This document shows, one piece after another, positions 1-6,970 of a stretch of DNA of 8,770 nucleotides. Below the pieces are notes generated by a model, which worked only from the letters and a program-made list of their open reading frames with translations, was not told the origin of the DNA and searched no databases. A program made the position numbers and the translations under genes. Source of the stretch: an uncultured Lachnospiraceae bacterium (GTDB lineage: Bacteria > Bacillota > Clostridia > Lachnospirales > Lachnospiraceae). The stretch covers positions 1 through 8,770 of the forward strand of contig CANSYV010000045.1 in the NCBI GenBank assembly GCA_947651335.1. The letters are read 5' to 3'. How positions within the stretch are numbered: position 1 is the stretch's first letter; every line of letters starts with the position of its first letter.

Positions 1-140
1 ACGACACGGCCTTTCAATATAAGTCCGACAGACTGAAGCGGCTGTCCCTTTTCAATATACACCTTTACCTCCCCATTTTCCAATTGTTCTGAATGGACAA
101 TCTCTGTATTATCTTCCAATGTCATAAATGGATACATCAT
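1..140 (-). CDS. 5' part of an unrecognised small or hypothetical protein (partial, runs off the left edge)
   Basis: The first 46 codons are visible. The protein begins MMYPFMTLEDNTEIVHSEQL, continues through a Val/Tyr/Ile-rich strand (VKVYIEK), and is still open at ILKGRV at the window edge. The start at 140 is supported by AGGAGG seven bases upstream; a second ATG follows at 137. The opening YPFMTL.D.TEIVHS resembles the N-terminus of small hypothetical proteins I recall from Clostridia, but I cannot name a family or function. No signal peptide or membrane helix is visible in this part. It probably does not belong to the transporter operon: a 132-base gap with its own TATAAT element separates them, and positions 1-240 are only about 41% G+C by hand count, against about 52-65% in lines sampled from the operon. 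The function of the missing C-terminal part is unknown. Confidence 0.7.
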   Translation of the reverse strand, partial: MMYPFMTLEDNTEIVHSEQLENGEVKVYIEKGQPLQSVGLILKGRV

Positions 141-147
141 AACGACT

Positions 148-153
148 CCTCCT
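148..153 (-). promoter_or_regulatory. Ribosome binding site for the gene starting at 140
   Basis: The minus strand reads AGGAGG, with seven bases to the ATG at 140. This is near-ideal spacing and favours the first of the two adjacent ATG codons. Confidence 0.8.
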
Positions 154-216
154 CTCTAACGTTGGGATTATTCCTACCCGTACGCCCCACTTTGCGGCAG
201 ATTTATCACTGACTTT

Positions 217-222
217 ATTATA
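217..222 (-). promoter_or_regulatory. Candidate -10 element (TATAAT) for the leftmost gene
   Basis: A perfect TATAAT lies on the minus strand 76 bases before the ATG at 140, in the AT-rich gap after the S-component gene. The hexamer 17 bases upstream (TATACT) matches TTGACA poorly, and there is no TGn extension, so the promoter would be weak or activator-dependent. The element supports separate transcription of the leftmost gene. Nothing else recognisable was seen in the rest of the 132-base gap. Confidence 0.5.
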
Positions 223-235
223 CGCTATCTATTCT

Positions 236-276
236 AAAAAGTATAGCTGGATTTCGTAAAACCTGCTGGAAGCTAC
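236..276 (-). terminator. Weak candidate intrinsic terminator after the S-component gene
   Basis: On the minus strand, GTAGCT (containing the stop codon TAG) can pair with AGCTAT. Inside lies a smaller stem, GGTTT with AAA(T)CC, closed by a TACG loop. AC and a run of five T follow. The outer stem has an asymmetric internal loop of about seven bases, so the hairpin is imperfect and may be leaky. It is the only terminator-like element seen at the end of the operon. Confidence 0.35.
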
Positions 277-1145
277 CTCTGTATCAGCCCATATTTTTTC
301 TTAATCCGCTCCAGCTTCTCCAGCATAGGCCGGCTCATGAACCACAGGAAAATGACTGTGGCTGTGGCCTGCACCATATCCACCGGGGCGCCGGATATGT
401 AGTGGGCCAGCAGGCTCATCTTTGTGATGCGCCCATAGGTCATCAGTATGCTGGCCGGGTTCATGATTCCGCCGAAGATGAAGAACACGCTCAAGAATCC
501 ATAGATACACAGCTGTACCCTGCTGGCTTTCATGATCCCTTTCTGATAGAGGATGCCCGCCAGAAAGCCGATCATGCCGTAGGAGAACATCTGCCACGGG
601 GTCCACGGGCCATGGCCTGCGAACATGTTGGACACCAGTATGATGAAGCATCCCACCAGGAAGCCTGCCTCGCCGCCGAATGACACCCCGGTGAGGATGA
701 CCACGGCCGCTATAGGCTTGAAATGGGGAATCATATAAAATGCCGCCCTGCCCGCCACTCCGATGGCCGCAAGCACAGCGATCACCATGATCTCCCTGGC
801 CTGGGGCTTTCTCCCCTCGAACGCCATAAAGAAAGGCGCCATGGCAAAGAACACCACCAGCAGACTGAACCTCATATATTTCTTCCCGTGGAAGAGTTTC
901 ACGGAGAGGTACAGCATCAGGGGAACGGTGATGAGCATGATCAGCAGGGCTATCCAGGTGCGCCTGCTGACCTTCCCTCTTCGGATGGGCTCCACGATCA
1001 CCCCGTCCTCTTTCAGCCGGTATTCTTCCAGTTCCTCTCCCCTCTCTGTATCCGGGTGAAAAAAACGGTCATCATGCGCTTCTTTTGCTCTGTCCCACTC
1101 CCAGTACGCGTCGATAAATTGGTCTAAAGATTCGCCTGCAAGCAT
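273..1145 (-). CDS. ECF transporter substrate-binding (S) component with N-terminal extension
   Basis: This 290-residue integral membrane protein is the likely substrate-selecting subunit of the importer. Residues 1-62 are hydrophilic and charged (for example WEWDRAKEAHDD) and probably cytoplasmic. They are followed by about eight hydrophobic segments: near 63-85, 90-110, 117-138, 143-158, 160-175, 183-200, 212-236 and 245-270. A typical S component has about 190 residues and six helices, so this one has a tail and two extra helices in front. The block from AREIM at 116 through GHGPWTPWQM at 177-186 to GFLAGILY resembles S components in my memory; Gly-rich FGGEAGFLVG sits at 156-165. The C-terminus is basic (EKLERIKKKYG). 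The start is fixed by AAGGAGG seven bases upstream, and the gene overlaps the ATPase gene by 22 bases. Its position beside fused EcfA and EcfT supports a dedicated (group I-like) transporter. The substrate cannot be read from sequence; a corrinoid is inferred from the upstream genes. S-component role is fairly sure, ligand is not. Confidence 0.82.
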   Translation of the reverse strand: MLAGESLDQFIDAYWEWDRAKEAHDDRFFHPDTERGEELEEYRLKEDGVIVEPIRRGKVSRRTWIALLIMLITVPLMLYLSVKLFHGKKYMRFSLLVVFFAMAPFFMAFEGRKPQAREIMVIAVLAAIGVAGRAAFYMIPHFKPIAAVVILTGVSFGGEAGFLVGCFIILVSNMFAGHGPWTPWQMFSYGMIGFLAGILYQKGIMKASRVQLCIYGFLSVFFIFGGIMNPASILMTYGRITKMSLLAHYISGAPVDMVQATATVIFLWFMSRPMLEKLERIKKKYGLIQR

Positions 1146-2914
1146 CCAGCCACCTCCTTCGCGGTCACCGCATCGGGAAAGTAATGCCGTGCCATGCGGT
1201 TTGCCGCTGTTGTATAGAAGTTATTTCCCGCGAAAAACGCTCTGGCCGGCCTGCACGCCACCACATTGCCCTCGAAAAAGAGCCCCACACGGTCAGCGTA
1301 CTCCGCCACAAATTCCACGTCATGGGAGATCATCAGTATGGTCACCCCGTGGCTCTGGAGTTTCTTCAGGATGCCCCCCAGTTCTTCTTTGTACTCCGCG
1401 TCCATTCCCTTGGTGGCCTCGTCCAGCAGCAGGATCCTGGGCCTGAGCAGAAGCACTTTCGCCAGGGCCAGCCGCTGCTGCTCCCCGCCGCTTAAATCAT
1501 AGGGATGCCGGTCCAGCAGTCCCTCCAGGTTCGTCAGGCTTACGATGCCCTCCACCGCCCGGGCTTTCTCCATGTCCGCTGTGTATTCTTCTGATTTCTT
1601 CTCTTTCCTGCCGCCGATGATGGAGTACAGGTCTTCCCGGGCGGTTTTCTTGATAAACATACTCTGGGGATTCTGGGGAAGAACCCCTAAGCACCCCCGG
1701 TATAATTCACGTTCCGAATATTTCCGGATATCCTTTCCTTCCAGCAGGATCTTCCCCCTGTGGGGACTGCGCACCCGGCTGATCAAGGACAGAGCTGTGC
1801 TCTTTCCCGTACCGTTGCCCCCCACCAGGGCATAGAATTCTCCCCGCTTCACTTCCAGGGACAGGTCCCTTACCACGTCCCTACCTTCTTTTTCATACCG
1901 AAACCATGCCTCATCCACCTGGATGGCCAGGTTCTTCTTTTCTTCCTTCTTTTTCACGGCGGCCTTCACGGACTCTGCCGCTTTTCTCACCTTCTGAAAA
2001 CGCTTCTTTTCTTTTTTTGCGCCTGTGCTTTCTTCCTCTGGGTCCTGTAAGGGCCTGGGCACTTTCAGGGACCCCGCCGGCATATGTTTCATCAGTCCGG
2101 AGATCCACTGGCGCCCCTCACTGACTGTCAGCGGGCAGGCTTCCTGGCTGTCCACAGCCGCGTACACCTGCATGGGGACAGGCATGGCAAGGAACATGCC
2201 GCTGCCTGCCGCTTTTAACTTCTCCCCGATTTCCCGGGGAGGCCCTTCCACCGCCAGACGGCCCTGGTCCATGACAAATACTTTGTCCGCCCAGGGAATC
2301 ACATCCTGGAGCCGGTGTTCGGTGAGCACCACCGTGGTGCCGATATCCCGGTTGATCTTCTTCACCGTCTCCAGAAAGTCCGAGGCGGCTATGGGGTCCA
2401 GCTGGGAGGTGGGCTCATCCAGAATCAGCAGCCGGGGGTGCATGGACATGACAGACGCCAGATTCAGCAGCTGCTTCTGCCCTCCGGACAGCTCGGACAC
2501 GTTCCGGTAAAACCACTGGTGGATGCCGAAATAACTGGCCATCTCCGCCACCCGCAGCCGTATCACCTCGCTGTCACAGCCCAGGCTCTCCAGGCCGAAG
2601 GCCAGCTCATGCCATACCTTGTCTGTGACAATCTGATTTTCCGGGTTCTGCAGCACGTATCCGATCTCCTGGCTCTGAACCCTCTGGCCCACAGCGCTCA
2701 AGGGCGCTCCCCGGTAATAGATCTCCCCGGACTTTTCCCCGTGGGGCGCCAGCACGCTTTTCAGCTGGCGCAGAAGGGTGCTCTTGCCGCAGCCGCTCTT
2801 ACCGCACAGCACATTGAAAGTGCCCTCCTGGATTGTCATATCCACATGGGACAGGGTTTCTTTCCCACTGTCCGGATAAGAAAAACTCAGGTCTTTGATG
2901 GTTATGATGTCCAT
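1124..2914 (-). CDS. Energy-coupling factor ATPase, two fused ABC domains (EcfA1-EcfA2 type)
   Basis: This 596-residue cytoplasmic ATPase would power the importer by binding the coupling helices of EcfT. Domain 1 (about 1-235) has Walker A GKSGCGKST at 38-46, Q-loop Gln89, signature LSGGQ at 142-146, Walker B LLILDEP at 162-168 and switch His200. Domain 2 (about 330-555) has Walker A GGNGTGKST at 365-373, Gln414, LSGGE at 474-478, Walker B ILLLDEA at 494-500 and His531. Both catalytic Glu residues are present, so both sites look competent. The usual DEP of Walker B is DEA in domain 2, and its D-loop reads KGMD. Between the domains lies an unusual stretch: a hydrophobic/Met-rich segment near 238-285, then a Lys/Glu-rich linker at about 292-328. 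Many ECF systems encode the two ATPases separately; fused forms such as YkoD are known. The gene overlaps ecfT by 13 bases. A purine-rich AAGGGGG lies about nine bases before the ATG. Confidence 0.93.
   Translation of the reverse strand: MDIITIKDLSFSYPDSGKETLSHVDMTIQEGTFNVLCGKSGCGKSTLLRQLKSVLAPHGEKSGEIYYRGAPLSAVGQRVQSQEIGYVLQNPENQIVTDKVWHELAFGLESLGCDSEVIRLRVAEMASYFGIHQWFYRNVSELSGGQKQLLNLASVMSMHPRLLILDEPTSQLDPIAASDFLETVKKINRDIGTTVVLTEHRLQDVIPWADKVFVMDQGRLAVEGPPREIGEKLKAAGSGMFLAMPVPMQVYAAVDSQEACPLTVSEGRQWISGLMKHMPAGSLKVPRPLQDPEEESTGAKKEKKRFQKVRKAAESVKAAVKKKEEKKNLAIQVDEAWFRYEKEGRDVVRDLSLEVKRGEFYALVGGNGTGKSTALSLISRVRSPHRGKILLEGKDIRKYSERELYRGCLGVLPQNPQSMFIKKTAREDLYSIIGGRKEKKSEEYTADMEKARAVEGIVSLTNLEGLLDRHPYDLSGGEQQRLALAKVLLLRPRILLLDEATKGMDAEYKEELGGILKKLQSHGVTILMISHDVEFVAEYADRVGLFFEGNVVACRPARAFFAGNNFYTTAANRMARHYFPDAVTAKEVAGCLQANL
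1153..1159 (-). promoter_or_regulatory. Strong ribosome binding site of the S-component gene
   Basis: AAGGAGG stands seven bases before ATG 1145 and lies within the last codons of the ATPase gene. It is the strongest site among the operon's genes, perhaps allowing extra S-component synthesis relative to the ATPase. Confidence 0.8.
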
Positions 2915-3951
2915 ATCCGGATTCCCCCTTTTCCTTCCCGTTCTTCATCAGCCAGGGGCACGCCCCCTTCTCTCTCTATCTCCTGGTAAATCTGCCGGTA
3001 AGTGACTCCTGCCTCCATCCCTGCCCGGGCCCGGCTTCTTTCCATGGATATGGCTTCCACTGCCCCTAAGATAACCGGCAGAAAGCAGAACAGGGCGAAG
3101 GCCGCATAACAGGCGAAAGCCAGCCCCGGACTGCATGACACAGGGGCGTTCCTGCCCTGTATGGTAAATCCCGCCAGCAGAATCCTGGGGTCGTACTGGG
3201 CAAATACCGCCCCTGCCCGGCACCCGTGGACGAATACCGCCGTCAACACCAGCATGGCAGAGCCCATACACCAGTCCCGCTTGTCAAACCGGTAGATGGA
3301 AAAGGCTGTCCTGCCCCGCAGGCCGTACCCCCGCCCTTTCATAGAGTCCGCTGTCTCGATGGCGTTCTCCAGGGCCCAGGTCACCAGGATAGACAACAGG
3401 TTCAGCCCGTAGAGGGCTTTCTTCAGATATTTTCCGTTGGACACATCCATACCCACGCATTTCTGCCCATTGCGGATCACCTTCATCTGGGCGGCAAACA
3501 TGGGGACGAAGCGCAGGGCCATGGACAAAAGCAGCGACAGAGACGGAATCACCCGCCCGAACAGATATACGAATTTGTCGCTGGTCATTACCTTGTTATA
3601 GCAGGAAAACCATCCAATGACGATAAACATCACGCACCCCAGCACCAGACCGTAGACAAAGGCTTCCAGGGTTACCCAGTTGCCGCTGCTCTCGATATAG
3701 ACCAGGGGTGTGACCCCGTAGTGGTTGAACAGAGGGTTTGTGAGGGCGGTGATGAGCAGCAGGGGAAAGGTAAAGAGCATATTCATTTTCAATGTGTTCT
3801 TCCACCCCTTGAGGCAGACGGCATAGCAGGTGCCTCCCACAAAGGAGAGCGCCAGGAACACCGGATGCTGGACGAACATGGTAAACCCCAGCACCACCGC
3901 AAAATAGTAAAAATTCAGCAGGGGATGGCATCTGGAAAACGCATCCCTCAT
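2902..3951 (-). CDS. ecfT: Energy-coupling factor transmembrane protein EcfT (CbiQ-like)
   Basis: This 349-residue membrane scaffold would link the S component to the ATPase. Hydrophobic segments lie near 13-28, 30-47, 56-72, 97-114, 133-150 and 181-194. The coupling region follows the EcfT pattern: ALRFVPMFAAQMKVIRNGQ at 145-163, then LENAIETADSMKGRGYG at 194-210 and GRTAF. The second Xaa-Arg-Gly coupling motif (GRG at 206-208) is intact. At the place of the first (normally ARG), the sequence is CVG at 165-167, so the usual Arg is absent. Two further helices near 230-245 and 277-298 enclose a roughly 30-residue loop, and a charged tail of about 50 residues ends the protein, longer than in most EcfT. 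The start ATG shares one base with the stop of the lipoprotein gene (TGATG), and the 3' end overlaps the ATPase gene, indicating coupled translation. The family call is firm; individual helix boundaries are approximate. Confidence 0.9.
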   Translation of the reverse strand: MRDAFSRCHPLLNFYYFAVVLGFTMFVQHPVFLALSFVGGTCYAVCLKGWKNTLKMNMLFTFPLLLITALTNPLFNHYGVTPLVYIESSGNWVTLEAFVYGLVLGCVMFIVIGWFSCYNKVMTSDKFVYLFGRVIPSLSLLLSMALRFVPMFAAQMKVIRNGQKCVGMDVSNGKYLKKALYGLNLLSILVTWALENAIETADSMKGRGYGLRGRTAFSIYRFDKRDWCMGSAMLVLTAVFVHGCRAGAVFAQYDPRILLAGFTIQGRNAPVSCSPGLAFACYAAFALFCFLPVILGAVEAISMERSRARAGMEAGVTYRQIYQEIEREGGVPLADEEREGKGGIRIWTS

Positions 3952-5279
3952 CAGCTCTCATCCCCCATATACACATTGCCCACGTCAGAGCCCAGATCAC
4001 AGGTGTACCGCCATTCGATCACATCCCCGTCATTGACTGTATAGCTGGAGCAGCCGTAATTGGGGAACCAGCTGTTCACACTGTACATCCACCCGGACTG
4101 GGAGCCTCCGTCGAACTCATAGAGCTGATTCATTCCTTCTATATAATAGCTGCCGTACATGGGCGTGTACCGGGACTCCATCTGAATGCCCGCGTCTGCG
4201 CATACACGCTTTAACACGTCAAAGACTGTCTCCCCGGGAGTGTAGGTGACTTCTGCAGGCTGAAGAATCCAGCCGTCAGAGGGGACGAATTCCTTCTTTG
4301 CCTCTTCTACACGGTCCCAGTTATTTAGCAGCGTGGAACACTCAATGGAGATGGTACAGGTGTGGGTCTCCCCCTGGCCCCCGTCTGTCTGCTGGCCGCC
4401 AGAGCCGTCTCCCGGGATTTCCTGCTGTCCGTCTCCTGTCCAGCCGTCCGCCGGATTCTCACCATCCGAAACTTCTCCCCCGCCCTCAGACGTATGCTGG
4501 GAGGAGTCCCCTGCGCCCTGCCCGGGGAGCTGGGCCTGGGCAGCGCCGCTGCCAAAACCGGACTTTTCCGATGCGGCGGCATTGCCGGAAGTACCGGACT
4601 GATTCTTGGACTTGGCGGATGTGCCGCCGCTTTGTCCTTTTTCTCCTTTGGTGGAGCCTCCCACCAGGTAGAAGGTATCCCCTGCCTTAGTCACAGGGAA
4701 AGAGATCCGGGAAACTTTCTTCTTCCCCTCCTTCACCTGGTCGATGTGCCCCTGGGCCAGCTGATAGATCTTCCCGTCCTCATAGGTGCAGAACAGCACT
4801 TTATCGGCTTTCCACTTTTCTGTGAGGGTCAGGGTCAGCTTGGCGGGAGCCGCCATCTCCATGTCCTGGAGAACCACCCCCAGGCCATAGGGAGCATTTC
4901 CCGCGGCTTTCTGTATGTCCTTTAACCCGTCAGAGGCACATTCAACTTTCAGCTTCTGTTCGATGGGGTTTTGTATCTGCTCTCCCTCATAGGCCCACTG
5001 ATAAGTAACGCCGTCTTTTGTCTCGCTGTCAAAATAATAGGTGCCCTCTTTCCCGGCTATGGTTCCCATCTGCGCCTTGGTGACTGTGCCATCCTCCGGG
5101 ATATCATTGTGTTCCTTTAACGGCTCCACATCCTTGTCTTCCTCTGTCTGGGGCACAGCCGCTGTCCGGATATTTTCTTCACTGCCTGCCCCTTTGCAGC
5201 CGCCTAAAAGGCCGGCGCACAGGAATGCCGCTGTGAGCAGGGACAGTCGTTTATAAAAACCTGAATATTTCTTTTTCAT
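3951..5279 (-). CDS. Lipoprotein with C-terminal DUF4430 (transcobalamin C-terminal-like) domain
   Basis: This is a 442-residue exported lipoprotein. The start at 5279 is preferred over an upstream in-frame ATG at 5324: AAAGGAG lies six bases before it, its ATGA overlaps the preceding stop, and it places a basic n-region (MKKKYSGFYKR) directly ahead of a hydrophobic segment and lipobox LGGC (Cys28). Residues 65-208 form a predicted beta-rich domain I do not recognise, ending FPVTKAGDTFYLVGG. Residues 209-305 are a Gly/Ser/Gln-rich linker. Residues 306-430 match DUF4430: HTCTISIEC, TPGETVFDVLKRV at 347-359, YIEGMNQLYEFD at 379-390, SGWMYSVN at 395-402, FPNYG and DGDVIEWRY at 417-425. Human transcobalamin and intrinsic factor carry this domain as the small beta domain that clamps cobalamin. 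I infer a membrane-tethered ligand-binding partner of the two toroid proteins and the ECF transporter. Several Cys (308, 314, 360, 410, 427) could form disulfides outside the cell. Domain identity is firm; the ligand is inferred. Confidence 0.88.
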   Translation of the reverse strand: MKKKYSGFYKRLSLLTAAFLCAGLLGGCKGAGSEENIRTAAVPQTEEDKDVEPLKEHNDIPEDGTVTKAQMGTIAGKEGTYYFDSETKDGVTYQWAYEGEQIQNPIEQKLKVECASDGLKDIQKAAGNAPYGLGVVLQDMEMAAPAKLTLTLTEKWKADKVLFCTYEDGKIYQLAQGHIDQVKEGKKKVSRISFPVTKAGDTFYLVGGSTKGEKGQSGGTSAKSKNQSGTSGNAAASEKSGFGSGAAQAQLPGQGAGDSSQHTSEGGGEVSDGENPADGWTGDGQQEIPGDGSGGQQTDGGQGETHTCTISIECSTLLNNWDRVEEAKKEFVPSDGWILQPAEVTYTPGETVFDVLKRVCADAGIQMESRYTPMYGSYYIEGMNQLYEFDGGSQSGWMYSVNSWFPNYGCSSYTVNDGDVIEWRYTCDLGSDVGNVYMGDES

Positions 5280-6970
5280 TGTCCACTCCTTTGCTGGCTG
5301 AATTTCTTTTTCCTTCGTCTCCACAGGAATCTGGCTCCTTCCCAGGCAGCCACTCCTGACATTCCCCCCGCCATGCCGGATACCAGGGGGGGAATTCTCC
5401 TCTCTTTCTTCTTTGTTTCTTCTTCTGCTATTTCTATTTCCTGATTCCCCACGTCCACAGTCTCTCCCTGGAAATCCCAGCCGCCGTCTGCTTCCTCATA
5501 AGATTCTGCTTCAAAATCCCAGCCGCCGTCCCCAGTTTCTCTTTCCTCATTCTCCGGCTTTTTCTTGTTTTCCGAAACCTGGCCTGCCGATGCCTTCACA
5601 GCAGCAGAAGCCGCCGGCGCGGCACTGCTTCCAGACGGACCCACGGCAGCGCTTCCCCCGCTCACTGTACTGCCTGCCCCCGCTGTGCCAGCCGCATTTC
5701 CATTGGCATTCCCGGTCTGTGCATTTTGATCTACAACGTAATTGCTGTTTTTGCCGGAGGGTGATTTTGTATTGTTCTTTGAACCTGATGGGGATGTGGG
5801 AACCGGGGACGGCACAGGCGTGGGTTCTTCCAGTCCCGTACCTTTTCCGTCGCCTTTGGGTCCTTCCTGTAATTCCACATCGGACATATCATACAGGCTG
5901 GTCTTTCCCTCTTTCAGCCTCTGGTACGCCGCCAGGGCATAATACCCCTGCTCTGTGGCCATACCGTCCACCTGGCCGGCTATACCACCCCCGTTATTAC
6001 CTTCCCCGGCTTTTACATGCATAAATCCACTGCCCGGTATATGGTATGTGAGAAGATTCTCCACTGTCCAGAAGCCGTTTTTAATAAATCTCTCATCTGT
6101 CTCGGGGTCGATTCCCAGGGCGCACAGGGCTGTAACCACCTGCACACAGGATTCTGAAGTCTTAGCCCCCATGGTGGAAAATCCCCCATCCTCATTCTGA
6201 ATCCGGCTCAGGGCTTCTAGTCCGCTGTCTATGGCAGCGGTGACGTCCTCATAGCCTTCTTTTCTATAATAAGGAGCCAGGGCCTGGATAGCCATCCCTG
6301 TCATATCCGGGTCCGCTGCCTGGCTCTGAAGATCCCATCCCCCTTCCGGCAGGCTGCTGTTTAAGATCAACTCCAGGAGTTTTTCTCTGGTGGTCTGTTC
6401 CCCCACGCCTGCTTTCTCCGGAATTACATACTGGGGGCTGCTGTCCAGTGCGATCAAAGCCCAGATGGGCCCGTTAATACCCTGAGCCGTCACACGGTTT
6501 AAATCCGCCAGATATTCCAGCAGGTTATACCCCCCTATCCGGGAGGCGTCCTTTCCTATGGCCGTCATGGTGACCACAGCCTTGGAATATTCGGTGTATC
6601 TTATGGATGTGGTGAGCTTTCCTTTCTTTTCTTCCAGATAATTGGCAAAGTGATTGTAATACGTATCAAAATACGGATCGCTCAAATCCATTCCGCCTCT
6701 GGCAAGACCGATCACATTCCACTCGCTGCCAACGGCAGGATTCTGATCCACAGAGCGTATGTAAGCCCTGGTTTCCTCCATGGCTTCCCAGACAGCTGTA
6801 CCCAGGCTGTGTGCCTCCCGTGCCCTGTCTATGCTGTCTATCTCCTCATTCTCTATCTGTGCAAAACTATTTACCGGCACTTCAGGCAGCACTGCTGCCC
6901 AGACATTGCGGCCCGGCTGCAGGACAAAAAAACCGCTCAGCATCACTGCCAATACTCTCTTTTCCATCAC
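5276..6970 (-). CDS. Membrane-anchored alpha/alpha-toroid protein (prenyltransferase/squalene-oxidase repeat), paralog 2
   Basis: This protein has about 564 residues. Translation begins at GTG 6970 or the next codon ATG 6967, with AAGGG just upstream and the previous gene's TGA directly adjacent. Domains: signal peptide (1 to about 26, ending NVWAA); toroid at about 55-368; Pro/Ser/Gly/Ala linker at about 369-480; two copies of GGWDF in acidic sequence (482-486 and 496-500); one transmembrane helix at about 526-550; and a basic stop-transfer tail RRRKKK. Toroid motifs shared with the neighbour are LARGGMDL, YTEYSKAV, NGPIWAL, DPDMTGMAIQALAPYY at 220-235, MGAKTSESCVQVV, and a long nearly invariant stretch from YHIPGSGFMHV (309-319) to DMSDVELQEG. 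DMTGMA resembles the inner-helix motif DTAAMA of transcobalamin. The squalene-hopene cyclase DXDD motif becomes DPDM, so enzymatic cyclisation is unlikely. I infer an extracellular ligand-binding toroid of the ECF system. Fold and topology are well supported; cobalamin as ligand is a hypothesis. Confidence 0.87.
   Translation of the reverse strand: MMEKRVLAVMLSGFFVLQPGRNVWAAVLPEVPVNSFAQIENEEIDSIDRAREAHSLGTAVWEAMEETRAYIRSVDQNPAVGSEWNVIGLARGGMDLSDPYFDTYYNHFANYLEEKKGKLTTSIRYTEYSKAVVTMTAIGKDASRIGGYNLLEYLADLNRVTAQGINGPIWALIALDSSPQYVIPEKAGVGEQTTREKLLELILNSSLPEGGWDLQSQAADPDMTGMAIQALAPYYRKEGYEDVTAAIDSGLEALSRIQNEDGGFSTMGAKTSESCVQVVTALCALGIDPETDERFIKNGFWTVENLLTYHIPGSGFMHVKAGEGNNGGGIAGQVDGMATEQGYYALAAYQRLKEGKTSLYDMSDVELQEGPKGDGKGTGLEEPTPVPSPVPTSPSGSKNNTKSPSGKNSNYVVDQNAQTGNANGNAAGTAGAGSTVSGGSAAVGPSGSSAAPAASAAVKASAGQVSENKKKPENEERETGDGGWDFEAESYEEADGGWDFQGETVDVGNQEIEIAEEETKKKERRIPPLVSGMAGGMSGVAAWEGARFLWRRRKKKFSQQRSGQ
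5286..5292 (-). promoter_or_regulatory. Ribosome binding site deciding the lipoprotein start at 5279
   Basis: AAAGGAG on the minus strand stands six bases from the ATG at 5279, inside the end of the upstream toroid gene. The alternative ATG at 5324 would add 15 hydrophilic residues before a standard lipoprotein signal peptide. Confidence 0.75.
5472..5530. repeat. Two exact 17-base direct repeats encoding GGWDF in the stalk of toroid paralog 2
   Basis: The plus-strand 17-mer starting aaatcccagccg occurs at 5472-5488 and 5514-5530, offset by 42 bases (14 codons). Each copy encodes GGWDF followed by an acidic stretch. This looks like an in-frame duplication of a short linear motif rather than a mobile element. 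Confidence 0.8.

Noticed and set aside
141..272. Riboswitch in the gap left of the S gene
   Set aside because: The gap is 132 bases with no conserved cobalamin-box-like or other riboswitch core that I can see. Any riboswitch for the operon should lie upstream, beyond the right edge.
2315..2989. Open frame of 224 codons on the plus strand
   Set aside because: Antisense to the first ABC domain, whose Walker A, signature and Walker B motifs are on the minus strand.
3226..4044. Open frame of 272 codons on the plus strand
   Set aside because: Antisense shadow of ecfT and the lipoprotein gene. It is rich in Gln, His, Arg and Pro with no recognisable domain, and the minus strand carries clear family motifs.
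5280..5324. Longer start for the DUF4430 lipoprotein at 5324
   Set aside because: It would add 15 hydrophilic residues before a standard lipoprotein signal. AAAGGAG and an ATGA overlap support 5279.
5413..6024. Open frame of 203 codons on the plus strand
   Set aside because: Antisense to the linker and toroid of paralog 2. It has low-complexity Pro/Ser/Arg composition typical of a shadow frame.
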